Positions 8,384 through 17,760 of a DNA stretch of 64,000 nt are shown here, piece by piece. The DNA is from Shewanella subflava. GTDB taxonomy: Bacteria; Pseudomonadota; Gammaproteobacteria; Enterobacterales; Shewanellaceae. The notes beneath the pieces were generated by a model. It was not told the DNA's origin and searched no databases. It was given only the letters and a program-made list of their open reading frames with translations. Location of the stretch: assembly GCF_025971955.1 (NCBI RefSeq), contig NZ_JAPDMX010000028.1, forward strand, positions 496,001 to 560,000. The letters run 5' to 3'. The translations under genes were made by a program, and so were the position numbers. Each line of letters opens with the position of its first letter. Positions within the stretch are counted from its first letter, which is position 1.

Positions 8384-8800
8384 ATGAGCTTATTTAATAT
8401 TTTTGATGTAGCAGGCTCAGGTATGACGGCTCAGTCTGTCAGACTTAATACCACGGCAAGTAATATTGCTAACGCAGACTCTGTCTCAAGTAGCATTGAT
8501 AAAACATACCGAGCTCGCCATCCTGTTTTTGAAGCTGAAATGGCTAAAGCTAATCATCAGCAATCCGGTGCTCACCGCGTAAATGTCAGTGGCATTGTTG
8601 AAAGTGATAAGCCATTGATGAAAGAGTTCGCACCTGATCATCCTATGGCAGATGGTGATGGGTTTATCTACAAGCCAAATGTGAATGTCATGGAAGAGAT
8701 GGCTGATATGATTTCGGCATCACGTTCGTATCAAATGAATGTTCAAGTGGCTGATGCAGCAAAATCTATGTTGCAACAAACACTTAGAATGGGTAAGTAG
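8384..8800 (+). CDS. flgC: FlgC proximal rod protein
   Basis: This 138-residue rod protein has the conserved N-terminal segment (T-A-S-N-I-A-N-A-D-S around residues 24-33) and the C-terminal helix S-R-S-Y-Q-M-N-V. These two ends pair as a coiled coil in axial proteins. FlgC is a structural subunit of the rod crossing the periplasm. It starts 3 bases after the flgB stop, and flgD follows within 25 bases. There is nothing unusual in its length or motifs. Confidence 0.95.
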   Translation: MSLFNIFDVAGSGMTAQSVRLNTTASNIANADSVSSSIDKTYRARHPVFEAEMAKANHQQSGAHRVNVSGIVESDKPLMKEFAPDHPMADGDGFIYKPNVNVMEEMADMISASRSYQMNVQVADAAKSMLQQTLRMGK

Positions 8801-8824
8801 CATGACTATTATTGGAGGTAAGTT

Positions 8825-9613
8825 GTGAGCCTCGTTAATCCTTATAGCAGTCAGTCCTTGCCGCAACAGGCATCGACAACAAACAACACTGGAACGGTAA
8901 CTAAAAATACCGTGCAGTCAAATTCGACTACCACAAGCACTGGTAATCCTTTCTTAGACGGAATTCGTTTACCTGAGAAACCAGAAACACCTGAAGCAAA
9001 CGATCAAATGCTGACGCAAGAGGACTTTTTTGCGTTGCTCAGTCAACAGCTTTCTATGCAAGATCCTTTTAAGCCTGTTGATAATGATCAAATGATTGCC
9101 CAAATGGCATCGTTTTCTACGGTTGATGGTATTGCTAATCTAAATAAAGAAATTTTGAATCTCAATAGCGTAATGAGTTCAAGTCAAGCATTACAAGCCT
9201 CAAGTTTAGTGGGTCGAAAAGTCTTAATCCCATCTGATACGGGGGCAATTAGTGCAGGCAGCTCTGAAATTAAAGGTGTGGTAAGCACACCCGAAGCAAT
9301 TGATAAGATTACGATTCGAATAGAAGATGACGCAGGTCAGTTGATTAAAACCTATGAAATTGATGGCAGTGCTGGTGGTAATGTGGATGTTGCCTGGGAT
9401 GGATTAGATAAAAATGGTGAGCCAGTTGCTGAGGGGACTTACTCCATCAAAGCAAGCGGCAAAGTTGATGGTCAATCACAAGATTTACCGGTTTCTACTT
9501 ATGCGCATGTTACCAGCGTGTCATTAGGTACCGCCGCTACTGGGGCTATTTTGAATTTACGGGGTATTGGCGGCATTAAGTTGTCCGACGTACTCGCGGT
9601 ATCAGAATCTTAA
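8825..9613 (+). CDS. flgD: FlgD hook capping / scaffold protein
   Basis: This 262-residue protein starts at GTG, preceded by TGGAGGTAAG, a strong ribosome-binding site. A Ser/Thr/Asn-rich N-terminus leads into the conserved export and capping region (L-T-Q-E-D-F-F-A-L-L-S-Q-Q-L around 63-76; M-A-S-F-S-T-V-D-G near 96). A FlgD Ig-like/tudor domain with W-D-G-x-D-K-N-G-E-P-V (about 180-195) follows. FlgD caps the growing hook and is discarded when the hook is complete. It is co-transcribed with flgBC and flgE. Confidence 0.94.
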   Translation: MSLVNPYSSQSLPQQASTTNNTGTVTKNTVQSNSTTTSTGNPFLDGIRLPEKPETPEANDQMLTQEDFFALLSQQLSMQDPFKPVDNDQMIAQMASFSTVDGIANLNKEILNLNSVMSSSQALQASSLVGRKVLIPSDTGAISAGSSEIKGVVSTPEAIDKITIRIEDDAGQLIKTYEIDGSAGGNVDVAWDGLDKNGEPVAEGTYSIKASGKVDGQSQDLPVSTYAHVTSVSLGTAATGAILNLRGIGGIKLSDVLAVSES

Positions 9614-9624
9614 AATTTAACTTG

Positions 9625-9640
9625 TGACAAAATTTTGTCA
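9625..9640. repeat. Perfect 16-bp palindrome between flgD and flgE
   Basis: TGACAAAATTTTGTCA is fully self-complementary and sits 12 bases after the flgD stop and about 30 bases before flgE. It lacks a following T-tract, so it is not an ordinary terminator. It could be a protein site or an mRNA processing/stability hairpin. Confidence 0.6.
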
Positions 9641-9671
9641 TTAAAGAAAACCTGATTATTCGAGGTGAAAT

Positions 9672-11033
9672 ATGTCTTTCAACATCGCACTGAGTGGTAT
9701 TGCTGCCGCTCAAAAAGATTTAAATACCACAGCCAACAATATTGCTAACGTCAATACGATTGGTTTTAAAGAATCTCGCGCCGAATTTGCGGATGTTTAC
9801 GCCAATTCAATCTTCTCAAACAGTAAAACGGCTGTGGGTGGTGGTACAACAACGACTCAGGTGGCGCAACAATTTCACCAGGGAAGCCTGCAATTTACCA
9901 GTAACTCATTAGATATGGCGATCAGCGGCGGTGGCTTTTTTGTTACCTCATCAGAGCTTGGCACCCGTGATCAGTCATTTACTCGTGCAGGTGCGTTTAA
10001 AGTCGACTCAGCAAATTATATGGTCGATTCTGCGGGTAATTTTTTACAAGGTTTTCCAGTAGATAAAGATGGTAATTCCACTTCAGTGAGTTTAACGACC
10101 ACTCAGCCTATTAAAATACCTGACACAGCAGGTAGTCCTGTTATGTCAGGCAAAGTTGGCTTGCAAATGAATCTAAACGTAGGTGAGTCAGCCCTAGATC
10201 CAGCGGCATTTGATCCAACTAACCCAGATACCTTTAATAATTCGACCTCAGTAACGATTTACGATTCATTGGGTGAATCACACATTATGACAACTTACTT
10301 CATTAAACCTGAAGATGGGTCATATACAGGAGAAAGTAACTGGGTTGCCTACTATGCTGTTGATGGTAAACCTGTCAATTTGGATGGTGCGGCAGGGCAG
10401 TATAGTGTTGACACAACTGGCGATGGTATTGTTGATGGTTCACGTACAGCGCAAACTGCTGGTGGTTGGACTGGTGCTGTTATCAAATTTAATGATGCAG
10501 GTGCTTATACTGGTAGCGATCCCGCTGTGATAAAAACCCAAGAGCTTGGTGTAACAGGTGCAAATGTATTAGGCCCTGGCGCAGATGGTACACAAACGGT
10601 TACTGTTAACTTTAATAACCCCACTCAATATGCATCTCCATTTGAAGTGACTGAGTTAACTCAAGATGGTACCACGGTTGGGCGTTTGACTAACGTGGGA
10701 ATTGGCGCCGATGGACTTGTTACCGCAAGCTATAGCAATGGTTCAACTGTGCCACTTTCAAGAGTTGCACTAGTGAGATTTGCCAATGAACAAGGCTTAA
10801 CACAAGTGGGTAATACGTCTTGGAAAGCAAGTTTGGATTCAGGTCCTGCTTTAGCGGGTGAAGCGAATAGTGGTACCTTTGGTAGCATTCGTTCTTCAGC
10901 GCTTGAGCAATCAAACGTTGATTTAACCACTGAATTAGTTGATTTGATTTCAGCACAACGTAACTTCCAGGCCAACTCAAGAACGCTTGAAGTGAACAAC
11001 ACCTTAAACCAAACTGTGTTACAGATCAGATAA
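9672..11033 (+). CDS. flgE: FlgE hook protein
   Basis: This 453-residue protein has the axial-family N-terminus (T-T-A-N-N-I-A-N-V-N-T-I-G-F-K near residues 19-33) and C-terminus (S-A-Q-R-N-F-Q-A-N-S-R-T-L-E-V). Between them lie hook-specific domains such as S-V-T-I-Y-D-S-L-G-E-S-H. It polymerises into the universal joint between rod and filament. The ATG follows GAGGTG. It is the last gene before the strong hairpin at 11077, so flgBCDE is probably one unit. The length is normal for Gammaproteobacteria. Confidence 0.96.
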   Translation: MSFNIALSGIAAAQKDLNTTANNIANVNTIGFKESRAEFADVYANSIFSNSKTAVGGGTTTTQVAQQFHQGSLQFTSNSLDMAISGGGFFVTSSELGTRDQSFTRAGAFKVDSANYMVDSAGNFLQGFPVDKDGNSTSVSLTTTQPIKIPDTAGSPVMSGKVGLQMNLNVGESALDPAAFDPTNPDTFNNSTSVTIYDSLGESHIMTTYFIKPEDGSYTGESNWVAYYAVDGKPVNLDGAAGQYSVDTTGDGIVDGSRTAQTAGGWTGAVIKFNDAGAYTGSDPAVIKTQELGVTGANVLGPGADGTQTVTVNFNNPTQYASPFEVTELTQDGTTVGRLTNVGIGADGLVTASYSNGSTVPLSRVALVRFANEQGLTQVGNTSWKASLDSGPALAGEANSGTFGSIRSSALEQSNVDLTTELVDLISAQRNFQANSRTLEVNNTLNQTVLQIR

Positions 11034-11076
11034 TTTAAGGTTGTTAATTCTCAAGGGCAAATAGTTGCTGTGATCA

Positions 11077-11112
11077 AAGGTGTTGCCATTAGCGGCAACA
11101 CCTTGCCTATTT
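11077..11112 (+). terminator. Terminator after flgE
   Basis: A perfect 11-bp stem (AAGGTGTTGCC with GGCAACACCTT, 6-base loop) is followed by CCTATTTTAG. It separates flgBCDE from the flgF sigma-54 promoter 120 bases on. The T-run is short, so some read-through is possible. Confidence 0.75.
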
Positions 11113-11231
11113 TAGTTACTCATTAACCTCCATAAATGTTATCGGTGTTTTTTTGACACTGTATATTCAGACTCCCGCATTATTAATCCTGCCTTTATCA
11201 TAAAATCAATGCCTTACGTAAATTAAAATTA

Positions 11232-11248
11232 TTGGCACTCCACTTGCA
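11232..11248 (+). promoter_or_regulatory. Sigma-54 promoter of flgFGHIJKL
   Basis: TTGGCACTCCACTTGCA has GG (11234-11235) and GC (11246-11247) 10 bases apart, essentially the consensus. It lies 48 bases before the flgF ATG, so the flg cluster is split into two units. Confidence 0.92.
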
Positions 11249-11295
11249 TTAACTAGTTAATCTCTTTACTTGAAGCATTATTGACGGAGTGGCAA

Positions 11296-12039
11296 ATGGA
11301 CAAATTTTTGTATGTTGCAATGAGCGGCGCAAAACAAGGCATGAATGCTTTAGCGGTTCGTGCCAACAATTTAGCCAATGCCAACACTGATGGTTTTAAG
11401 TCTGACATGACCCAAGCAAGAGCAATGCAAGCTTTTGGTGAAGGCTTACCTACTCGAGTGTTTTCGATGATTGAAAGCCCTGGCACTAACTTCTCGTCAG
11501 GACCAATTAAAAGCACCGGACGGGATTTAGACATTGCCATAAAAGGGGATGGTTGGATTGCGGTTCAGGCAGCCGATGGTTCAGAAGCTTATACCCGAGC
11601 AGGCAGTTTGAAATTTGATAACACAGGGTTGCTCATCAATAGCCGCAATACACCCATTATGGGCGATGCTGGGCCGATTGTGTTACCGCTTCCTATTGAT
11701 AAAGTGCAAATTTCGCCAGAAGGGATTATTTCAGTTAGACCACAAGGTGCAACGGCTGAAGTGATTGAAGAAGTCGCCAGGATCAAGTTTGTTAATCCAG
11801 GCAACGATCAAATGATGCGCGGTGAAGATGGATTGTTCCGTTTAATGTCAGGATTACCTGCTCCCAAAGACCCAATGGTTCAAGTAGAAAGCGGTGCTAT
11901 TGAGGGCAGTAATGTTAATCCGGTGCATGAAATGGTGGCGATGATCGATATTCAACGCCAATACGAAATGCAAGTCAAAATGATGAAAAATGCGGAAGAA
12001 GCCGATCGTTCTTCTTCGTCGTTATTAAGAATTGGTTAG
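11296..12039 (+). CDS. flgF: FlgF proximal rod protein
   Basis: This 247-residue axial protein has M-D-K-F-L-Y-V-A-M-S-G-A at the N-terminus, N-N-L-A-N-A-N-T-D-G-F-K near residues 25-36 and Q-R-Q-Y-E-M-Q in the C-terminal helix. It is a rod subunit between FlgC and FlgG. The open frame starts 5 codons earlier at TTG, but the ATG preceded by GGAG is right. It is the first gene after the second sigma-54 promoter and 11 bases before flgG. Confidence 0.94.
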   Translation: MDKFLYVAMSGAKQGMNALAVRANNLANANTDGFKSDMTQARAMQAFGEGLPTRVFSMIESPGTNFSSGPIKSTGRDLDIAIKGDGWIAVQAADGSEAYTRAGSLKFDNTGLLINSRNTPIMGDAGPIVLPLPIDKVQISPEGIISVRPQGATAEVIEEVARIKFVNPGNDQMMRGEDGLFRLMSGLPAPKDPMVQVESGAIEGSNVNPVHEMVAMIDIQRQYEMQVKMMKNAEEADRSSSSLLRIG

Positions 12040-12050
12040 GAGTCTTAATT

Positions 12051-12839
12051 ATGCATCCAGCTCTGTGGATTAGTAAAACGGGTTTAGACGCCCAGCAAAC
12101 CGATATTGCGGTGATCTCTAATAACGTCGCCAACGCCAGTACAATCGGCTATAAAAAAAGCCGCGCGGTGTTTGAAGATTTGCTTTATCAAACTATCAAC
12201 CAGGCCGGTGGGATCAGTGCCGACAATACTAAATTACCTAATGGCTTAAATTTAGGGGCGGGTACTAAAGTGGTTGCAACCCAAAAAATGTTTACTCAGG
12301 GCAACATGCTAACGACTGATAACTCGTTAGATTTAATGATTGAAGGTCCTGGATTTTTTGAAGTTCAAATGCCAGATGGTACGGCGGCTTATACTCGTAA
12401 TGGTCAATTTAGCCTTGATGATACCGGACAGATTGTCACGCCGGGTTCAGGTTACGTGCTTCAGCCTCCAATCACTATTCCTGAAGATGCAATGAGTATT
12501 ACCGTATCTGCCGAAGGTGAAGTCTCGGTCAAGTTAGCAGGGGCGACAGACAGTCAAACCATTGGTCAGCTCACCATGACAGATTTTATTAATCCATCTG
12601 GGTTAGACCCTCTCGGTCAAAATTTATATACCGAAACCGGCGCCAGCGGCACACCTATTCAAGGGACAGCATCCTTAGATGGTTTAGGGGCTATTCGTCA
12701 GGGGGCGTTGGAAACATCTAACGTCAATGTGACCGAAGAGTTGGTTAATTTAATTCAAAGCCAGCGGATCTATGAAATGAACTCAAAAGTGATTTCGGCG
12801 GTCGATCAAATGCTGTCTTACGTTAACCAAAACCTATAA
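12051..12839 (+). CDS. flgG: FlgG distal rod protein
   Basis: This 262-residue protein has the FlgG-type N-terminus ([10 protein letters not shown], then [17 protein letters not shown]). The central beta region follows, then the C-terminal helix ([10 protein letters not shown]). It forms the stiff distal rod inside the P and L rings. The length matches the family norm of about 260. It lies between flgF and flgH with very short gaps, so they are co-transcribed. Confidence 0.95.
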   Translation: MHPALWISKTGLDAQQTDIAVISNNVANASTIGYKKSRAVFEDLLYQTINQAGGISADNTKLPNGLNLGAGTKVVATQKMFTQGNMLTTDNSLDLMIEGPGFFEVQMPDGTAAYTRNGQFSLDDTGQIVTPGSGYVLQPPITIPEDAMSITVSAEGEVSVKLAGATDSQTIGQLTMTDFINPSGLDPLGQNLYTETGASGTPIQGTASLDGLGAIRQGALETSNVNVTEELVNLIQSQRIYEMNSKVISAVDQMLSYVNQNL

Positions 12840-12849
12840 GGGGGCGGTG

Positions 12850-13524
12850 ATGAGTAAATACCTAGCGTTAGCAGCCATGCTGCTGTTGGTCGGTTGCAGT
12901 TCTACTCAGAAGAAACCGATCCCGGATGATCCGTTTTATGCGCCGGTTTATCCAGAAGAACCACGCACTCAAACAGTGGCTACTGGTTCTATTTATTTGG
13001 ACTCGCAAGCATCCAGTTTGTACTCGGATATTCGCGCCCATAAAGTTGGCGATATCATTACAGTGGTACTTAAAGAGTCTACCCAAGCCTCAAAAAGCGC
13101 AAATAATGAATTGAAAAAAGGTAGCGATTTAAGCGTTGACCCTATTTATGCAGGTGGGGGTAATGTCACGATTAAAGGGGTGCCATTAGATTTACGTTAC
13201 TCCGATAGTATGAACACCAAGCGTGAAGCGGATGCTGATCAATCAAACAGTTTAGATGGCAGCATTTCAGCAAACGTGATGCAAGTTTTAGGTAACGGCA
13301 ATTTAGTTATTCGCGGCGAAAAGTGGATATCGATTAATAATGGCGACGAATTTATTCGCGTGACCGGTATTGTACGTAGCCAAGATATTACGCCCGACAA
13401 CACCATTGAATCAACGCGTGTAGCGAATGCTCGAATTCAATATAGCGGTACAGGCACTTTTGCCGACACTCAAAAAGTGGGCTGGTTAAGCTCGTTCTTT
13501 ATGGGTGAGTGGTGGCCTTTCTAA
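12850..13524 (+). CDS. flgH: FlgH L-ring lipoprotein
   Basis: This 224-residue lipoprotein precursor has its lipobox at L-V-G-C (Cys16). The mature part has the FlgH signatures: [17 protein letters not shown] near residues 57-73 and a [13 protein letters not shown] core. It forms the outer-membrane L ring that acts as a bushing for the rod. A GTG one codon upstream is possible, but the ATG after AAGGGGGCGG is the normal choice. It overlaps no neighbour; flgI begins 10 bases after its stop. Confidence 0.95.
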   Translation: MSKYLALAAMLLLVGCSSTQKKPIPDDPFYAPVYPEEPRTQTVATGSIYLDSQASSLYSDIRAHKVGDIITVVLKESTQASKSANNELKKGSDLSVDPIYAGGGNVTIKGVPLDLRYSDSMNTKREADADQSNSLDGSISANVMQVLGNGNLVIRGEKWISINNGDEFIRVTGIVRSQDITPDNTIESTRVANARIQYSGTGTFADTQKVGWLSSFFMGEWWPF

Positions 13525-13534
13525 GGGGTATTTC

Positions 13535-14635
13535 ATGAACATTAAACCTATTTTAGTCATGTTATTGACAGCATGTGTGGTTATCTCCTCACCTGCCAAT
13601 GCGCAGCGAATTAAAGACATTGCCAACGTTCAGGGTGTACGTAATAACCAATTAGTGGGTTATGGGATCGTGGTGGGTTTACCAGGTACTGGTGAAAAAA
13701 CACGCTACACAGAACAAACGTTTAAAACCATGCTAAAAAACTTTGGGATTAATTTACCAGATTCGGTTAGACCCAAAGTCAAAAACGTGGCTGTGGTTGC
13801 TGTTCATGCGGATATGCCAGCATTTATCAAGCCGGGTCAAACACTTGATGTCACGGTTTCGAGTATTGGTGAAGCAAAAAGTTTACGTGGTGGCACCTTA
13901 TTACAAACGTTTTTAAAAGGGGTTGACGGCAATGTTTATGCTATTGCTCAGGGCAGTCTTGTTGTAAGTGGTTTTAGTGCAGAAGGATTAGATGGCTCTC
14001 AAGTTATTCAAAATACCCCCACAGTAGGGCGGATACCCAGTGGTGCTATTGTAGAACGAAGCGTGTTGTCACCTTTTGCCAGCGGTGATCATTTAACCTT
14101 TAATCTGCGTCGTGCTGACTTTTCAACCGCTAAAAGAACCGCGGATGCCATCAATGATTTACTTGGGCCCGGTATGGCGCGAGCTTTAGATGCCAGTTCA
14201 GTTCAAGTCAGTGCGCCAAGAGATGCTTCTCAACGCGTATCATTTTTAGCGACGTTAGAAAATATTGAAGTCGAACCTGCGGATGAATCGGCCAAAGTGA
14301 TTGTTAATTCCCGTACTGGCACCATTGTTGTTGGCAAAAACGTGCAGTTATTGCCTGCCGCAGTGACTCACGGTGGACTTACTGTCACCATCGCAGAGGC
14401 CACACAAGTGTCTCAACCCAATGCATTAGCTGGTGGTCAAACCGTGGTGACCAGCAATAGCACCATAGATGTTGAACAAAGCGATCGCCGCATGTTTATG
14501 TTTAATCCTGGTACCACGCTAGATGAGTTAGTGCGTGCGGTAAATCTCGTCGGCGCGGCCCCTTCTGACGTGTTAGCAATACTTGAAGCGTTAAAGATGG
14601 CAGGCGCTTTGCATGGTGAACTTATCATCATCTAA
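13535..14635 (+). CDS. flgI: FlgI P-ring protein
   Basis: This 366-residue protein has a cleavable signal peptide (hydrophobic 4-17, cleavage after Ala-Asn-Ala). It then shows [20 protein letters not shown], the diagnostic start of mature FlgI. It assembles in the peptidoglycan layer as the P ring with help from FlgA. AAGGGG precedes the ATG. A frame extension of 10 codons into flgH is ignored. Its C-terminal segment [11 protein letters not shown] is the conserved family end. Confidence 0.96.
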   Translation: MNIKPILVMLLTACVVISSPANAQRIKDIANVQGVRNNQLVGYGIVVGLPGTGEKTRYTEQTFKTMLKNFGINLPDSVRPKVKNVAVVAVHADMPAFIKPGQTLDVTVSSIGEAKSLRGGTLLQTFLKGVDGNVYAIAQGSLVVSGFSAEGLDGSQVIQNTPTVGRIPSGAIVERSVLSPFASGDHLTFNLRRADFSTAKRTADAINDLLGPGMARALDASSVQVSAPRDASQRVSFLATLENIEVEPADESAKVIVNSRTGTIVVGKNVQLLPAAVTHGGLTVTIAEATQVSQPNALAGGQTVVTSNSTIDVEQSDRRMFMFNPGTTLDELVRAVNLVGAAPSDVLAILEALKMAGALHGELIII

Positions 14636-14666
14636 AAATTGTCACTTTTTACGCGTTAGACAATTT
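14636..14666. repeat. Inverted repeat in the flgI-flgJ gap
   Basis: AAATTGTC (14636-14643) and GACAATTT (14659-14666) can pair as an 8-bp stem around a 15-base loop. The left arm begins right after the flgI stop. There is no T-tract after it, so an mRNA stability or protein-binding role is as likely as termination. Confidence 0.4.
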
Positions 14667-14695
14667 AATAAGCCGACATCTGTAACGGGATTACT

Positions 14696-15823
14696 ATGGA
14701 AAAGCTGTCAAATTCTTCGCACTTTCTGGATCTAGGAGGACTGGATTCACTCCGTGCTCAGGCCCAGAAAGACGAGAAGGGCGCACTTAAAGAAGTCGCC
14801 AAGCAGTTTGAAGGCATCTTCATTCAAATGTTGATGAAAAGCATGCGCGATGCTAATGAAGCTTTTAAATCTGATAGCCCATTTAATAGCGATGCCACAG
14901 CATTTTATGAGCAAATGCGTGATCAGCAAATGTCGATGGATTTATCCAATAAAGGTATGTTGGGCTTGGCGGAGTTAATGGTGCATCAGCTATCTCCTGA
15001 TGATAGTCCAATGACGCCGGCTTCGGTATTACGGGGCAACACCGATAATCGGGTTAACCCCTCTATGTTTGTTAGTCAGCAAAGTGACTCATCGGTGCCG
15101 CCAGCATTACTTGCAGCTAATTCAGATGTCAATCCTCTCGCGCCCCCAGTATCTGATCATGCGGCTTTTGCTGTGAACTCTGCATCGACTAAACAGCAGA
15201 TGGATTTAATCCTAGCAGGTAAGTCGCCAGCAAGTTCTATTGATAAGGCAAACGGCAACAGTTTGCCGACGGCAACCGTTTCTAACGAGGTTGCCAAACA
15301 AGTTAATAGGCAAAAAGAGCCGTTGAATCAATTTAATGACCCACAGCATTTTATTTCAGTTCTTTATCCTCACGCAGAAAAAGCGGCAAAGCAACTGGGG
15401 ACCACACCTGAGGTGTTAATTGCGCAATCGGCCTTAGAAACAGGTTGGGGACAAAAAGTGATCCGCAAACAAGACGGCACTATGAGCAATAATTTATTCA
15501 ATATTAAAGCGGATAAACGTTGGGATGGCGACAAAACCACGGTGAATACGCTTGAGTTTGAAAAAGGTATTCCGGTTCAACAACGTGCTGATTTCAGAAT
15601 GTATGAAAATTTAGAGCAAAGCTTTACCGATTTTGTGTCGTTTATTTCACAAAACGATCGCTATCAGGATGCGCGCAAAGTGGCCAGTGAACCACGTCAA
15701 TTTATTCATGCTTTACAAAAAGCTGGTTACGCCACTGACCCTCAATATGCCAAAAAGGTGATTCGAGTTATGCAATCAGTCACAGAAGGGCTTAAGTCTG
15801 TCATTCCTTTGGAGGCTAAATAA
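14696..15823 (+). CDS. flgJ: FlgJ rod cap with peptidoglycan hydrolase domain
   Basis: This 375-residue two-domain protein has a rod-binding/capping N-domain (about 20-105, with V-A-K-Q-F-E-G-I-F-I-Q-M-L-M-K). A low-complexity linker (about 105-215) leads to a glucosaminidase-type lytic domain (about 225-365). The probable catalytic Glu248 lies in A-Q-S-A-L-E-T-G-W-G, and a Y-A-T-D-P-x-Y-A motif sits near the end. It opens peptidoglycan so the rod can pass. Its stop shares one base with the flgK ATG (TAATG), so the two are coupled. Confidence 0.95.
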   Translation: MEKLSNSSHFLDLGGLDSLRAQAQKDEKGALKEVAKQFEGIFIQMLMKSMRDANEAFKSDSPFNSDATAFYEQMRDQQMSMDLSNKGMLGLAELMVHQLSPDDSPMTPASVLRGNTDNRVNPSMFVSQQSDSSVPPALLAANSDVNPLAPPVSDHAAFAVNSASTKQQMDLILAGKSPASSIDKANGNSLPTATVSNEVAKQVNRQKEPLNQFNDPQHFISVLYPHAEKAAKQLGTTPEVLIAQSALETGWGQKVIRKQDGTMSNNLFNIKADKRWDGDKTTVNTLEFEKGIPVQQRADFRMYENLEQSFTDFVSFISQNDRYQDARKVASEPRQFIHALQKAGYATDPQYAKKVIRVMQSVTEGLKSVIPLEAK

Positions 15824-17748
15824 TGGCCATTGATCTATTAAACATCGCCCGCCAAGGTGTACTCGCCTCTCAGTCTCAGCTGGGTGTTACCAGTAATAAT
15901 ATTGCCAATGCCAATACTCAAGGTTATCACCGTCAAGTGGCGACTCAGGCTGCGACTGAATCACAACGATTAGGGAATAGTTTCTATGGCACAGGCACTT
16001 ATGTGTCTGATGTTAAGAGGGTGTACAACGAGTTTGCGGCACGTGAGCTACGTATCGGACAAACCAGTTTAAGTGCGGCTGAAACCTCCTATATAAAAAT
16101 GAGTGAGTTAGATCAACTGTATTCTCAAATTGGTAAAATGGTACCTGCAGGCTTAAATGATGTTTTTGCCAATATTAACAGTATTGCAGATTTACCTACT
16201 GATATAGGTATTCGTAATGGCGCATTAAGTTCAATGCAGCAATTGGCCAAAACGATGAACCAAATGCAGTCGCATTTAGACAATCAAACTAAGCAGACTA
16301 ATAGTCAAATTGAGTCAATGACTACCCGTATCAATGAAATTAGCAAAGAACTGGGTAACATTAATTTAGAGCTAATGAAGACGGGCGGCCAAGATAGTCA
16401 ATTACTCGATAAACAGGATGCGCTGATCCAAGAGCTTAGCCAATATTCACAAGTGAATGTGATCCCGTTAGATACCGGGGCAAAATCCATCATGTTAGGT
16501 GGTTCTGTGATGTTGGTGTCGGGTGAAGTGTCGATGTCAGTTGGCGTGACCACTGGTGACCCATACCCAAATGAGCCGCGCATTACGGCAACGACAGGTA
16601 ATCAATCATTGGTTATTGACCCTTCCAAATTAGGTGGTCAGTTAGGGGCATTATTTGATTTTCGCTCCGATACCTTAGTGCCAGCAAGCCAAGAGCTAGG
16701 CCAACTCGCACTGGGCATTGCCGATGCATTTAATGAAATGCAATCTAAAGGTTTTGATTTAAACGGTAACATTGGTCAAAACATCTTTCGCGATATTAAC
16801 GACCCATTAATGTCATCAGGCCGAGTCGGTGAATATTCAACCAATACCGGCAATGCCAAGTTAAGCGTGAATATTGACAATGTTGGTCAGTTGAGTGGCG
16901 GCGGATATGAATTGTCATTCACAGCGCCTGGCACATATGAGTTAAAAGATACCCAAACGGGAAAAATCAGCCCATTAACTTTAAATCCACCTGGCGAATT
17001 GGTAGGCGGCGATGGCTTTACTATTAACATCGGTAGCGGCGCGATGGCGGATGGCGATAAATTTGAAATCCGCCCAACCTCGGGTGCGGCATCAGGATTA
17101 ACCACTGTGATGACCGATCCTAAAGGAATTGCTGCCGCGTCCCCTAAGATTACCGCCGATGCCGCTAATTCCGGTGAGATGGATGTCAAAGTCAACAGTA
17201 TCAATCGTGCAGCTGCCGGATTTCCGCTAACGGGCGGTGAGCTGACCGTAAGAATTGACAGTGCCGCTAATACCTTTGAAGTTTTTGATGCCTCAGGTGC
17301 ATCCGTTGGTGGACCAAGCGCATTTACGCCACCGCAAATAAATACCGGTTTTGGATTCAGTTTTGAAATTGATGATAAATCGACAGCGGGCGTAACTGAT
17401 AGTTTTACCTTTGATTTATCTTTCGCTGAAGGTGATAACTCCAACGCAGTAGCCATGGCAGAGCTGGCAGATGCCAAGTTAATGAATGGTGGAACAACCA
17501 CATTAACGGGGGTATTTGAAAATACCAAGCTAGACATTGGTAATAAAACCAAAGCGGCTGAAGTACGTGCAGACTCCGCCGAAGCCATTTATCAGCAAGC
17601 CTACAATCGCGTGCAAAGTGAATCAGGTGTAAACCTTGATGAAGAAGCGGCTAACTTAATGCGTTTTCAGCAATCTTACCAAGCATCAGCGCGGATCATG
17701 ACCACTGCGCAACAATTATTTGACACTTTAATTAGTTCTGTTCGATAG
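15823..17748 (+). CDS. flgK: FlgK hook-filament junction protein 1
   Basis: This 641-residue protein has the axial N-terminal motif (V-T-S-N-N-I-A-N-A-N-T-Q-G-Y near residues 22-35) and a C-terminal helix (L-M-R-F-Q-Q-S-Y-Q-A-S-A-R). The long beta-rich centre makes it longer than the E. coli protein (about 547) but normal for Vibrio and Shewanella. It joins hook to filament together with FlgL and is a FlgN client. GGAGG lies within the end of flgJ, and the ATG overlaps the flgJ stop. Confidence 0.95.
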   Translation: MAIDLLNIARQGVLASQSQLGVTSNNIANANTQGYHRQVATQAATESQRLGNSFYGTGTYVSDVKRVYNEFAARELRIGQTSLSAAETSYIKMSELDQLYSQIGKMVPAGLNDVFANINSIADLPTDIGIRNGALSSMQQLAKTMNQMQSHLDNQTKQTNSQIESMTTRINEISKELGNINLELMKTGGQDSQLLDKQDALIQELSQYSQVNVIPLDTGAKSIMLGGSVMLVSGEVSMSVGVTTGDPYPNEPRITATTGNQSLVIDPSKLGGQLGALFDFRSDTLVPASQELGQLALGIADAFNEMQSKGFDLNGNIGQNIFRDINDPLMSSGRVGEYSTNTGNAKLSVNIDNVGQLSGGGYELSFTAPGTYELKDTQTGKISPLTLNPPGELVGGDGFTINIGSGAMADGDKFEIRPTSGAASGLTTVMTDPKGIAAASPKITADAANSGEMDVKVNSINRAAAGFPLTGGELTVRIDSAANTFEVFDASGASVGGPSAFTPPQINTGFGFSFEIDDKSTAGVTDSFTFDLSFAEGDNSNAVAMAELADAKLMNGGTTTLTGVFENTKLDIGNKTKAAEVRADSAEAIYQQAYNRVQSESGVNLDEEAANLMRFQQSYQASARIMTTAQQLFDTLISSVR

Positions 17749-17760
17749 GAGAATTAAATT

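Noticed and set aside
16887..17588. 233-residue open frame antisense to flgK
   Set aside because: It lies wholly inside flgK, has biased Pro/Ser/Ala composition typical of the reverse of a Gly/Ala/Asp-rich gene, and has no start signals.
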